DNA from: Brevundimonas sp. UBA5713
Lineage (GTDB): Bacteria; Pseudomonadota; Alphaproteobacteria; Caulobacterales; Caulobacteraceae
Length of the DNA stretch: 7,306 nt
Direction of reading: 5' to 3'
Assembly (NCBI RefSeq): GCF_002419815.1
Contig: NZ_DIGV01000022.1
Coordinates: 1-7,306 of the forward strand
Each line of letters begins with the position of its first letter. Positions within the stretch are counted from its first letter, which is position 1. The notes beneath the pieces are model-generated. The model worked only from the letters and a program-made list of their open reading frames with translations. It did no database searches and was not told the DNA's origin. Both the position numbers and the translations under genes were made by a program. Shown here one piece after another: positions 1-6,018 of this stretch.

Positions 1-2241
1 GACACCGGCGGGATCGCCGCTGTCCAGCAGGCTCAGGGCGCGCGTGAAGATGGCAGCGCCTTCGGTCGAGGCGATCTCGGCCGAGGGCACAGCCTCGGCG
101 GGCGTGGCATCCAGCGCCAAAGCCGCGATCGGCGCCATGGCCGGATCGGTCTCGGTGCCGAAGTTCAGGTTCAGGTTCTGGTCCTTGACGACCTTCAGCG
201 TGGCATAGCCACCGCCGCCGACCACCAGCATGGCCAGCGCCGAAGCCTTCAGCGCATTGCCCAACGTGGAGCCGTCACGCGAGGCCTTGCGATCAAGTTT
301 TTCCTGAAGAACCGACTTGCCGCCCTTTTTACGCTTCAGGCCAAAGGTGGAGCGGATAACAGGTGCGGGTTCTTCATCGGCGATGGCAGCACGGGCGCTG
401 TCGATCACGTCGCGGGTGGATTTCAGCGGCGCACCCAGAGGATCGACCTCTTCGGTGGGCACTTCGTCGACCACCGCGTCAAAGGTCATGCTCAGCGGAC
501 CGCCCGCCTCATGCGGAGGGGTCACATCGAAGCTGTGATCCTGCGCTTCATGCTCGGACGAGGCGAAGATGGACGGGAAGTCGTCGGACAGTTCCGAAGC
601 CGTGTCGGCCTGACCGGCTTCGTCAGCGGTCTTCGCCTCGGTCTCGGCTGCCGCCTGCGCCAACAGGCGGCTGTCTTCCTCGAGGCTCTCGTCGAGCGCG
701 GCGTCGAGGCTGCCAAAGGGGCGCAAGGTGTCTGTGGTCGGGAATGGCTCGACGGCCATTTCGGCGGCGATGGCGTCGGCCCAGCCGGGGCTCGCCTGTG
801 CCTCGGGCAAGGGTTCGGACTTGGCCGAGCCGAAAGCCGCCCCGCGCCAGTCACCCGGCTTGGCGTCCTGCGGCTTCCAGTCCAGCGGCGAAGCAAACAG
901 GGAATCCGGTGCCGCCTCGGTGGCCACCGGCATCGGCTCGAAACTCAGGTCATCCGTGGGGGGCAGGGCTGCCGTCAGGCGTGGTGCCGCGTTCAGGCTG
1001 GCAGCCTCGCGCTGGGCGCGGACTTCCTTGGCCTCTTCGATCAGGCGGCGTGTGCGCTCTTCGCTCTGACGCAGACGCTCGGCCAGTTCGCCCGAGACGT
1101 CGTCGTGACGGCGCTCGAACTTTTCGGAGCTCTCGTTCAGGCGGCGACCGATGTCGTCGATCGCCTGCGACGAGCGGCGCTCGGTCTGGGCAATGCGTTC
1201 GGACAGGCGGTCCGAGATGCGGGTGATCTCTCCACCCAGTCGCTCCAGCGCCAAGGCGTGGTCGTCTTCCTGACGGGTCAGGCGCGCATCCAGCGATGCA
1301 CTCTGGCGCGAGATTTCGCGGTCCAGCTTTTCGTCCAGCGTGCGACCCAGATCGGCCAGTCGCTGGTCGAGGCGGCTGTTGATGGCCTCTTCGCTGACAT
1401 CACCGCCGCGCGTTTCCAGCGACTGCATCCGCCCGTTCATATTCTGGGCAATGCGCATGATCTCGTGACCCATCGCCTCAACGGCGCGGGCAGAGCGCAT
1501 TTCGGCAGCGCGGGTCTGGGCCGACAGCTGGCTGATGGCCTGCTCGACACGGGCCAGACGCGTATTGTCGGTCGAGGCCTCGATCTGGCGCATCAGGTCC
1601 AGACGGTTGGCCTCGATCTGCTGGCTCAGGCTGCTGGCCAGCTGTGTCAGGCGCTCTTCGGAGACACTGCCGGTATCGCCCCCGATACGGCTGTCCAGAG
1701 CGGCGAACGAACGTTCCAGACCCTTGAGGGCCAGACCGGTCGCCTCCTGTGCGCGGTCCAGACGGTCGCGCAGATCAGAGACAGCGGCATCCTGACGGGC
1801 GGGGTCCTGAACGGTGGATTCAAGACGTTGAAGGCGCAGATGGCCGTCGCGCAATTCACGCGCGATGTCGTCCATGCGGCGGTTCTGGCGCGTGCTTTCC
1901 TCGCGGTCGCTCTCCATGCGACGCACGATGCCCGACACGGCCTGATCGACGTTCTGGATAGCCGAGGCCGAACGGCGCTCAGCGGCTTCAAGACGCTCAC
2001 CCAGTTCGCTGATTATGGCATTCAGACGCTTGGCAGCTTCCGGTGCAGGCAGGTCTTCTGCCCGACGCGAACCTGCACGGCGGTCATTGGGCAGGGGGGT
2101 ACCGTCGCTGTCGCCCTCGATCATGATGCGCGCGTTCAGCCACTCGCCCAGAGTCATGCCTTCGCGACGCGCCAGATCCTTGGCGATCTCGCGGGCTTTG
2201 GGGTCGATACCCTTAACGCTCCAAGGCGCAGCTGCGCTCAC
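1..2241 (-). CDS. podJ: PodJ-like polar organelle development scaffold, 3' end beyond window
   Basis: The minus-strand frame stays open for 747 codons to the left edge, so the C-terminus is missing. The GTG at 2241 is chosen because GGGAG (2250-2254) lies 8 bases upstream and an in-frame TAA further upstream leaves no other start. The N-terminus, including APWSVKGIDPKAREIAKDLA, is what I remember of Caulobacter PodJ and related alphaproteobacterial proteins. Visible order: a conserved head (1-45), long charged coiled coil (about 65-410), an acidic, proline-containing, probably disordered stretch (about 415-645), a basic patch, and a glycine-rich membrane segment (about 664-682) followed by the start of a periplasmic part. 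This matches PodJ, which is cytoplasmic at its N-terminus, crosses the membrane once and has a periplasmic tail with repeats and a cell-wall-binding domain; that tail would lie outside. In Caulobacter, PodJ recruits polar factors such as PleC for pilus and holdfast development. A related coiled-coil Sel1-repeat protein is the main alternative. Confidence 0.85.
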   Translation of the reverse strand, partial: MSAAAPWSVKGIDPKAREIAKDLARREGMTLGEWLNARIMIEGDSDGTPLPNDRRAGSRRAEDLPAPEAAKRLNAIISELGERLEAAERRSASAIQNVDQAVSGIVRRMESDREESTRQNRRMDDIARELRDGHLRLQRLESTVQDPARQDAAVSDLRDRLDRAQEATGLALKGLERSFAALDSRIGGDTGSVSEERLTQLASSLSQQIEANRLDLMRQIEASTDNTRLARVEQAISQLSAQTRAAEMRSARAVEAMGHEIMRIAQNMNGRMQSLETRGGDVSEEAINSRLDQRLADLGRTLDEKLDREISRQSASLDARLTRQEDDHALALERLGGEITRISDRLSERIAQTERRSSQAIDDIGRRLNESSEKFERRHDDVSGELAERLRQSEERTRRLIEEAKEVRAQREAASLNAAPRLTAALPPTDDLSFEPMPVATEAAPDSLFASPLDWKPQDAKPGDWRGAAFGSAKSEPLPEAQASPGWADAIAAEMAVEPFPTTDTLRPFGSLDAALDESLEEDSRLLAQAAAETEAKTADEAGQADTASELSDDFPSIFASSEHEAQDHSFDVTPPHEAGGPLSMTFDAVVDEVPTEEVDPLGAPLKSTRDVIDSARAAIADEEPAPVIRSTFGLKRKKGGKSVLQEKLDRKASRDGSTLGNALKASALAMLVVGGGGYATLKVVKDQNLNLNFGTETDPAMAPIAALALDATPAEAVPSAEIASTEGAAIFTRALSLLDSGDPAGV

Positions 2242-2242
2242 T

Positions 2243-2247
2243 GATTC
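2243..2247. promoter_or_regulatory. GANTC (CcrM-type methylation) site beside podJ start
   Basis: GATTC on the plus strand lies inside the 8-base spacer between the podJ ribosome binding site (2250-2254) and its GTG codon. GANTC is the CcrM methylation target in alphaproteobacteria, and GcrA acts on promoters carrying such sites. It would sit about 40 bases downstream of the candidate podJ transcription start. The motif is certain; a regulatory role is inference, since a 4-base-specific site also occurs by chance. Confidence 0.45.
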
Positions 2248-2295
2248 GGCTCCCGAGCGACAATGGCTAAGCTTTTATCCCACATGTTGTGTGCG

Positions 2296-2324
2296 ACTTT
2301 AGAATAACCACAATATCTGGACAA
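2296..2324 (-). promoter_or_regulatory. candidate podJ promoter
   Basis: Reading the minus strand, TTGTCC (2319-2324) and TAAAGT (2296-2301) are separated by 17 bases; each matches 4 of 6 positions of the sigma-70 hexamers. The transcript would begin near 2289, giving a leader of about 48 bases. The segment is AT-richer than its surroundings. A weak DnaA-box-like string, ATAACCACA, lies in the spacer at 2304-2312 on the plus strand. This is pattern matching only. Confidence 0.3.
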
Positions 2325-2368
2325 AATACGGACTGTGGCAGGGCAATTCAGGCCGTACCGTCAAATCC

Positions 2369-2376
2369 ATGGTTAA
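2369..2376 (-). promoter_or_regulatory. CtrA half-site-like octamer TTAACCAT upstream of podJ
   Basis: The minus strand reads TTAACCAT here, about 130 bases before the podJ GTG and about 75 bases before the start of the small plus-strand gene. CtrA recognises TTAA repeats spaced by 7 bases and also isolated TTAAC-type half-sites; no second TTAA with correct spacing is present. In Caulobacter podJ is reported to be repressed by CtrA, so the site fits, but it could equally act on the divergent gene. Confidence 0.4.
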
Positions 2377-2450
2377 CAGAAGGTTTCTGATTTGGCAGCC
2401 CTTCATCCAGCACTTGCGCAAAGATTTTCCAGCCCCCAAGTGACAGCGCC

Positions 2451-2663
2451 ATGAGCTTAGAACTGACACTTGCCTTGCTGGCCGCCAGCGCCCTGTTTGG
2501 CATCTTCTGCGGCTGGCGCGGTGCGCGCCCGCTGGACCTCACCAAAGGCCCGCGCATGGTGCCGTGGCGGTTCCTGATGCTGTTATGTGCGGCGCTGGTG
2601 ATGCTGCTGCTGATCCACCTGATCGCCCTGCTGGGCGGCGGGCCTGTAGCCCGTCCCTACTGA
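2451..2663 (+). CDS. small two-helix membrane protein of unknown function
   Basis: This 70-residue protein has a hydrophobic helix at about residues 3-19, a short polar and basic loop (CGWRGARPLDLTKGPRMVPW, about 20-39) and a second helix at about 42-63, then a short tail. With basic residues in the loop, the positive-inside rule suggests both ends face the periplasm. I recall similar short membrane proteins with an RP...PRxVPWR loop and an LIHL-type second helix in other alphaproteobacteria, but I cannot name the family or a function. The ATG at 2451 has only a weak upstream ribosome binding site, so the start is less sure than the frame. It is divergent from podJ, shares its 209-base control region and converges on argF, with a hairpin 16 bases after its stop. 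Strong hydrophobic pattern and good placement between transcription units argue that it is real. Confidence 0.7.
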   Translation: MSLELTLALLAASALFGIFCGWRGARPLDLTKGPRMVPWRFLMLLCAALVMLLLIHLIALLGGGPVARPY

Positions 2664-2679
2664 GCCGAATGCGCATGAA

Positions 2680-2711
2680 AAAGGCCGGCACCCGCTAGGG
2701 CACCGGCCTTT
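2680..2711. terminator. bidirectional terminator between small membrane gene and argF
   Basis: AAAGGCCGG (2680-2688) pairs perfectly with CCGGCCTTT (2703-2711). The 14-base loop can add a CCC/GGG inner stem. On the minus strand the stem ends in five T residues, 24 bases after the argF stop, which makes a good intrinsic terminator for the arg operon. On the plus strand the T run is only three, so termination of the small gene may be weaker. Confidence 0.8.
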
Positions 2712-2735
2712 CCGATAGGGTTTTGGCCGCCGAGA

Positions 2736-3650
2736 TTATCCGGCGAAACACCAGGCCAAAACGGCCTTCTGGGCGTGGATACGGTTTTCCGCCTCGTCCC
2801 AGATCAGCGACTGCGGGCCGTCGATGACCTCGTCGGTCACTTCCTCGCCACGGTGCGCCGGCAGGCAGTGCAGAAAGACCGCGCCCTCATTGGCTTGGTT
2901 CATCAGCGCCTGATCCACCGTGTAGGGCTCGAAGGTGGCCAGACGGGCTTCATAGTCCTGATCGCCCATCGACACCCAGGTATCGGTGACCACCACATCG
3001 GCACCCTGAACCGCCTCGGCCGGATCGCTGGTCAGGAACACATGCGCCCCGCCCTTTTCCAGATCGCGCAGGTCGGGGTGGTATTCCGCCGGACAGGCCA
3101 CGCGCAGCTTGAAGCCGAACTTGGGCGCGGCATGCATGAAGCTGTGGCAGACGTTGTTGCCGTCTCCGACCCAGGCGATCGTCTTGCCTTCCACCGAGCC
3201 ATAATGCTCTTCGATGGTCAGTAGGTCGGCCAAGATTTGGCACGGATGCGAACGGTCGGTCAGGGCGTTGATGACCGGCACTTCGGACACGCGGGCGAAA
3301 CGCTCGACGTCCTCGTGGTCATTGGCGCGGATCATCACCGCATCGACCATGCGCGACAGCACCTTGGCGGTGTCCTCGATCGGCTCACCGCGCCCCAACT
3401 GCATGTCGGCGGCATTGGCGATTATGCCCTGACCGCCCAGTTGGCGGATGGCGGCATCGAAGCTGAAGCGCGTACGGGTCGAGTTTTTCTCGAAGATCAT
3501 CGCCAGAACGCGGTCCTTGGCAGGCGCGTCGGCGTCGACCTTGCCCTTGGGCCAGCCCTTGCGGGCCTCCTTGCGCGCGCGGGCGTCATCCAGAATGGCG
3601 CGCAGGTCGGCGGCATCGAGGCGGTGTATGTCGAGGAAGTGGCGGACCAT
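2736..3650 (-). CDS. argF: ornithine carbamoyltransferase
   Basis: ArgF transfers the carbamoyl group of carbamoyl phosphate to ornithine, making citrulline in cytoplasmic arginine biosynthesis. The 304 residues are the usual length of the family. Visible motifs in order: the carbamoyl-phosphate loop STRTR (57-61), HPCQ (135-138), the ornithine-binding DTWVSMG (223-229) and HCLPAHRGEE (261-270), whose cysteine is a conserved catalytic-site residue. The SMG loop and HCLP motif separate it from aspartate carbamoyltransferase. The ATG at 3650 has GGAG 6 bases upstream. It lies 45 bases after the argD stop on the same strand with no promoter visible between them, so it is probably the second gene of an argD-argF operon ended by the hairpin at 2680-2711. 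Single anabolic copy is assumed; catabolic enzymes share these motifs, but the argD neighbour points to biosynthesis. Confidence 0.96.
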   Translation of the reverse strand: MVRHFLDIHRLDAADLRAILDDARARKEARKGWPKGKVDADAPAKDRVLAMIFEKNSTRTRFSFDAAIRQLGGQGIIANAADMQLGRGEPIEDTAKVLSRMVDAVMIRANDHEDVERFARVSEVPVINALTDRSHPCQILADLLTIEEHYGSVEGKTIAWVGDGNNVCHSFMHAAPKFGFKLRVACPAEYHPDLRDLEKGGAHVFLTSDPAEAVQGADVVVTDTWVSMGDQDYEARLATFEPYTVDQALMNQANEGAVFLHCLPAHRGEEVTDEVIDGPQSLIWDEAENRIHAQKAVLAWCFAG

Positions 3651-3688
3651 TCAGGTCTCCGTACGAACAGACGTCAGGCTAAGGGACT

Positions 3689-3705
3689 GGCCGGATTATC
3701 CGGCC
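3689..3705. repeat. perfect 17-base palindrome over the argD stop codon
   Basis: GGCCGGAT (3689-3696) and ATCCGGCC (3698-3705) are perfect inverted arms around a single T. The argD stop codon (3696-3698) lies at the centre. With no loop in the RNA the inner pairs must open, leaving a stem of about 6 GC-rich pairs at the argD end, ahead of argF. There is no T run, so it is not an obvious terminator. It might modulate messenger processing or the relative output of the two genes. Confidence 0.55.
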
Positions 3706-4892
3706 ATCTGGGTGCGGGCGTAGGCGCAGGTTTTCTCCAGACGCTCCACAGCCTCTTGGGCTTCGTCACGGCTGATGTTCAGGGGCGCAAGGATACGCAC
3801 CAGATTGTCGCCGCCACCGGCCACCAGCAGCTGGGCCTCATCGCGGGCCCAGCCCATGAAGTCGCGATTGTTCGGGATCAGTTTCAGACCCATCAGCAGG
3901 CCCTTGCCGCGCACCTCGGCAATCACGTCCGGATAGCGTTCCTGCAGGCCATGCAGCTGTTGTTTGAAATAGCCCGCGACTTCGTTGACGTTATTCAGGA
4001 TCTCGTCCGAGGAGATGATGCTGAAAGCGGCCTTGCCGACAGCCATGGCCAGTGGGTTGCCACCAAAGGTCGAGCCGTGCGCGCCCGTGGTCATGCCCTT
4101 GGCGGCTTCGGCGGTGGCGAGGCAGGCCCCGATAGGGAATCCGCCACCCAGAGCCTTGGCGATGGCCATGATGTCCGGCGTCATGCCTGCCCATTCATGG
4201 GCCCACAGCTTGCCGGTCCGGCCCATGCCGCACTGGACTTCGTCAAAGATGATCAGCACGCCGTTCTTGTCGGCCATCTCGCGCATCCAGCGCAGGTCCT
4301 CGTCCGGCGTGGCGCGGCAGCCGCCCTCGCCCTGAACCGGCTCGAGGATGATGGCGGCCGTGGTCGGGGATTCAAAGGCCTTGGTCAGGGCATCCTTGTC
4401 GCCCCACTTCAGCTGATGGAAACCTTCCATCGGCGGGCCGAAGCCTTCGGTGTAGTTGGGATTGGCCGCGGCGTTGATGCCGCCATAGGTCCGGCCGTGG
4501 AACGAGCCGTCAAAGCCATAGATGTCGATGCGCTCCGGCTGGCCGTTGGCAAAATGGTATTTGCGGGCGGTCTTCAGCGCGCATTCCACGGCCTCGGTGC
4601 CCGAGTTGGCAAAGAAGACCACATCGGCAAAGGATTTGGAGCACAGCAGATCGGCCAGTTCGTCCTGACCAGGGATGCTGTAGATGTTGGAGACGTGCCA
4701 CAGCTTGTCGGCCTGGGCCTTCAGCGCCTCGACCAGCTTGGGATGGGCATGACCCAGTGCATTGGTCGAAATACCCGACACGCAGTCCAGATATTCAGTC
4801 CCGTCGGTGGACCACAGTCGAGCACCCTGACCACGCTCCACGTTCAGCGGTGCGCGGTTGTAAACGCCCATCAGATGTCCGGACACTGGCAT
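3696..4892 (-). CDS. argD: acetylornithine aminotransferase
   Basis: ArgD is a pyridoxal-phosphate enzyme that converts N-acetylglutamate semialdehyde and glutamate into N-acetylornithine and 2-oxoglutarate; in many bacteria it also serves lysine synthesis. The 398 residues match class III aminotransferases of this type. Visible features: NSGTEA (96-101) for cofactor phosphate, FHGRT (131-135), EPVQGEGG (184-191), FDEVQCGMGRTG (216-227) with Asp217 contacting the cofactor ring, Lys246 in the IMAIAKALGGG segment as the Schiff-base lysine, and GSTFGGNP (273-280). The start is ambiguous. ATG at 4892 has GGAG only 1 base away, while GTG at 4886, two codons later, has the same GGAG at a normal 7-base distance. 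It is the first gene of the probable argD-argF operon, preceded by a structured leader. Confidence 0.95.
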   Translation of the reverse strand: MPVSGHLMGVYNRAPLNVERGQGARLWSTDGTEYLDCVSGISTNALGHAHPKLVEALKAQADKLWHVSNIYSIPGQDELADLLCSKSFADVVFFANSGTEAVECALKTARKYHFANGQPERIDIYGFDGSFHGRTYGGINAAANPNYTEGFGPPMEGFHQLKWGDKDALTKAFESPTTAAIILEPVQGEGGCRATPDEDLRWMREMADKNGVLIIFDEVQCGMGRTGKLWAHEWAGMTPDIMAIAKALGGGFPIGACLATAEAAKGMTTGAHGSTFGGNPLAMAVGKAAFSIISSDEILNNVNEVAGYFKQQLHGLQERYPDVIAEVRGKGLLMGLKLIPNNRDFMGWARDEAQLLVAGGGDNLVRILAPLNISRDEAQEAVERLEKTCAYARTQMAG

Positions 4893-4897
4893 GCTCC
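4884..4897 (-). promoter_or_regulatory. ribosome binding site favouring a GTG start for argD
   Basis: GGAG on the minus strand (plus 4894-4897) is 1 base from the ATG at 4892 and 7 bases from the in-frame GTG at 4886. The spacing favours GTG, giving a 396-residue protein starting at the third codon of the longer frame. The first conserved residues (HLMGVYNRAPL) follow either start. Confidence 0.5.
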
Positions 4898-4910
4898 ATA
4901 AAAGAGAGAC

Positions 4911-4936
4911 GGCCCCGTCGCTATAGCAACGGGACC
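4911..4936 (-). terminator. hairpin in the argD leader: terminator or attenuator
   Basis: Bases 4911-4921 pair with 4926-4936 around a TATA loop: 9 Watson-Crick pairs and 2 mismatches, mostly GC. On the minus strand the stem is followed by GTCTCTCTTTTA, a pyrimidine-rich run with four T residues. It lies 75 bases after the peptidase stop and about 14 bases before the argD ribosome binding site. It may end the peptidase transcript, with partial read-through into argD, or it may act as a leader structure of argD. Confidence 0.5.
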
Positions 4937-4939
4937 GCT

Positions 4940-4972
4940 TTAGAAAAGGGGTTCGAGACTTGTCGGGCGCAT
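4940..4972 (-). other. possible 10-codon leader reading frame before the argD hairpin
   Basis: The minus strand has AAGG, 5 bases, then ATG at 4972 and a frame coding MRPTSLEPLF with TAA at 4940-4942, four bases before the hairpin starts. The geometry resembles leader-peptide attenuators, but there is a single arginine codon and no run of regulatory codons. It could easily be chance. It would be transcribed only if the promoter lies further upstream than the candidate at 4959-4987. Confidence 0.2.
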
Positions 4973-4987
4973 TTCGACCTTAGTCAA
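4959..4987 (-). promoter_or_regulatory. weak candidate argD promoter
   Basis: On the minus strand TTGACT (4982-4987), a 5 of 6 match to a -35 hexamer, stands 17 bases before GACAAG (4959-4964), a poor -10. No better pair is visible in the 118-base gap. The transcript would start near 4951 and include the hairpin at 4911-4936. The alternative is read-through from the peptidase gene. Confidence 0.25.
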
Positions 4988-5010
4988 CACCATGCCCGAT
5001 CAAGCGCGCC

Positions 5011-5922
5011 TTAGAGGCTGGCGTCGATACGGGCGACCAGTTGCGACAGGAAGCCCGAGAAGGTGACCACATCGTCGGCCTTCAGCTTGTCGATGGTGTC
5101 CTCATGGGTGTGGATGTTCTGGAATACGTCCGGCACGAAGCCCTCACGCAGGCCATTGTCCTCGCCACCGTTGAAGGCCAACCACATCTGGCGGGCACCT
5201 ACGGCGTTCTGGATACCCAGCGACAGCACCGGAATGCCGGCCGCCGAGAACACCCGGTCATCGCTGGGCGGATAGACCGGGAAGGCCTCACAGTCGGTAG
5301 CGGTCTCGGCGCAGTGATGACGCAGGGTCTTCACCAGATCCTTGGACTGATCGCCATTGTTCAGGCCGTACATAACCGTCTGGCCATAGGCGGCAACGTC
5401 AACGTTCACCACGGCCTTGATGCGAGTGGCGTCAGCCTGTTCAAACCATTTGCGCGCGCCGATCAGGCCCAGTTCCTCCTGATCGGTCAGCACCACAATG
5501 ATGCGATGCTTCAGCGAACCGGCCGTCTGGTTGAGCGCCTTGGCGGCCTCGACCACCGCCAGCGTGCCGCCTGCGTTGTCGACCACGCCGTGCGAGAAGG
5601 CCCCGTCGCGCAGGACCACCGCATCATAGTGGGCGGTCATGACGATGTCCGATGCGCCTTCGCCCAGCGTCAGCACAATATTGGTACCCGCCATCGCGCC
5701 GGTACGGTTATTGCCGCCTTCGAAGGCCTGCAGCGTATAGGGCAGGTTGGCGGCCTCCAGCTGACGCTTCAGCTCATCCAGACGCTCAGCGTTCGAGGTC
5801 TTGATCAGGGCTTCGGCAGCGGCGTGCACCGCGCGGGCCTGATCGGTAGATTGGGCCATAACCGGCGCGGCCAGCAGGCAGGCGGCCAAGACGGTGGACG
5901 TCAGCAGCGATTTCATTGGCAT
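5011..5922 (-). CDS. exported M28-family zinc aminopeptidase
   Basis: The 303-residue product begins with a typical signal peptide: a lysine, a hydrophobic stretch (about 5-19) and a probable cleavage after VMA (Ala23). The mature part has the pattern of M28 metallopeptidases, which use two zinc ions to remove N-terminal residues from peptides. His98 (in AHYDA), Asp115 (in VVDNAGG), Glu149-Glu150, Asp175 (in NVDVAAY) and His271 (in IHTHEDT) occupy the expected ligand and catalytic places, so the enzyme looks active. It should act in the periplasm or be secreted. The substrate cannot be read from sequence. ATG at 5922 has GGGGAG 4 bases upstream; the in-frame ATG at 5916 (MKSLL) is an alternative that also leaves the signal peptide intact. 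A terminator upstream and a hairpin downstream suggest it is a single-gene unit, although only about 37 bases separate the upstream terminator from its start. Confidence 0.88.
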   Translation of the reverse strand: MPMKSLLTSTVLAACLLAAPVMAQSTDQARAVHAAAEALIKTSNAERLDELKRQLEAANLPYTLQAFEGGNNRTGAMAGTNIVLTLGEGASDIVMTAHYDAVVLRDGAFSHGVVDNAGGTLAVVEAAKALNQTAGSLKHRIIVVLTDQEELGLIGARKWFEQADATRIKAVVNVDVAAYGQTVMYGLNNGDQSKDLVKTLRHHCAETATDCEAFPVYPPSDDRVFSAAGIPVLSLGIQNAVGARQMWLAFNGGEDNGLREGFVPDVFQNIHTHEDTIDKLKADDVVTFSGFLSQLVARIDASL

Positions 5923-5961
5923 GGAGCTCCCCTTTAGGTCTGCCCAGAGGGTTAAACGAAT

Positions 5962-5993
5962 AAAGGCCGCATCGCCAGCGCGACACGGCCTTT
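5962..5993. terminator. terminator after the ABC permease gene
   Basis: AAAGGCCG (5962-5969) pairs with CGGCCTTT (5986-5993). The loop adds an inner TCGC/GCGA stem (5972-5975 with 5980-5983) around CAGC. It begins 25 bases after the permease stop on the minus strand, where the stem is followed by TTTATTCG. It separates the permease from the peptidase gene and is built on nearly the same outer stem as the hairpin at 2680-2711. Confidence 0.75.
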
Positions 5994-6018
5994 GAAAGGA
6001 TCGGGACGGTTACGCCGC

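Noticed and set aside
511..2244. 577-codon plus-strand reading frame opposite podJ
   Set aside because: The minus frame codes a recognisable PodJ-like protein. The plus frame is its mirror in high-GC DNA, has no family resemblance and lacks a ribosome binding site.
2304..2312. DnaA-box-like ATAACCACA upstream of podJ
   Set aside because: Only 7 of 9 matches with a broken TCCACA core. DnaA control of podJ is reported in Caulobacter, but this site is too weak to list as a feature.
2348..2557. 69-codon minus-strand reading frame upstream of podJ
   Set aside because: It overlaps the promoter region and the small membrane gene, has no ribosome binding site and no recognisable pattern.
3237..4901. 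554-codon plus-strand reading frame opposite argF and argD
   Set aside because: It spans two well-identified minus-strand genes and the gap between them, and has no recognisable domain.
5041..5937. 298-codon plus-strand reading frame opposite the peptidase
   Set aside because: The minus strand carries a signal peptide and a full set of M28 metal ligands; the plus frame is a shadow.
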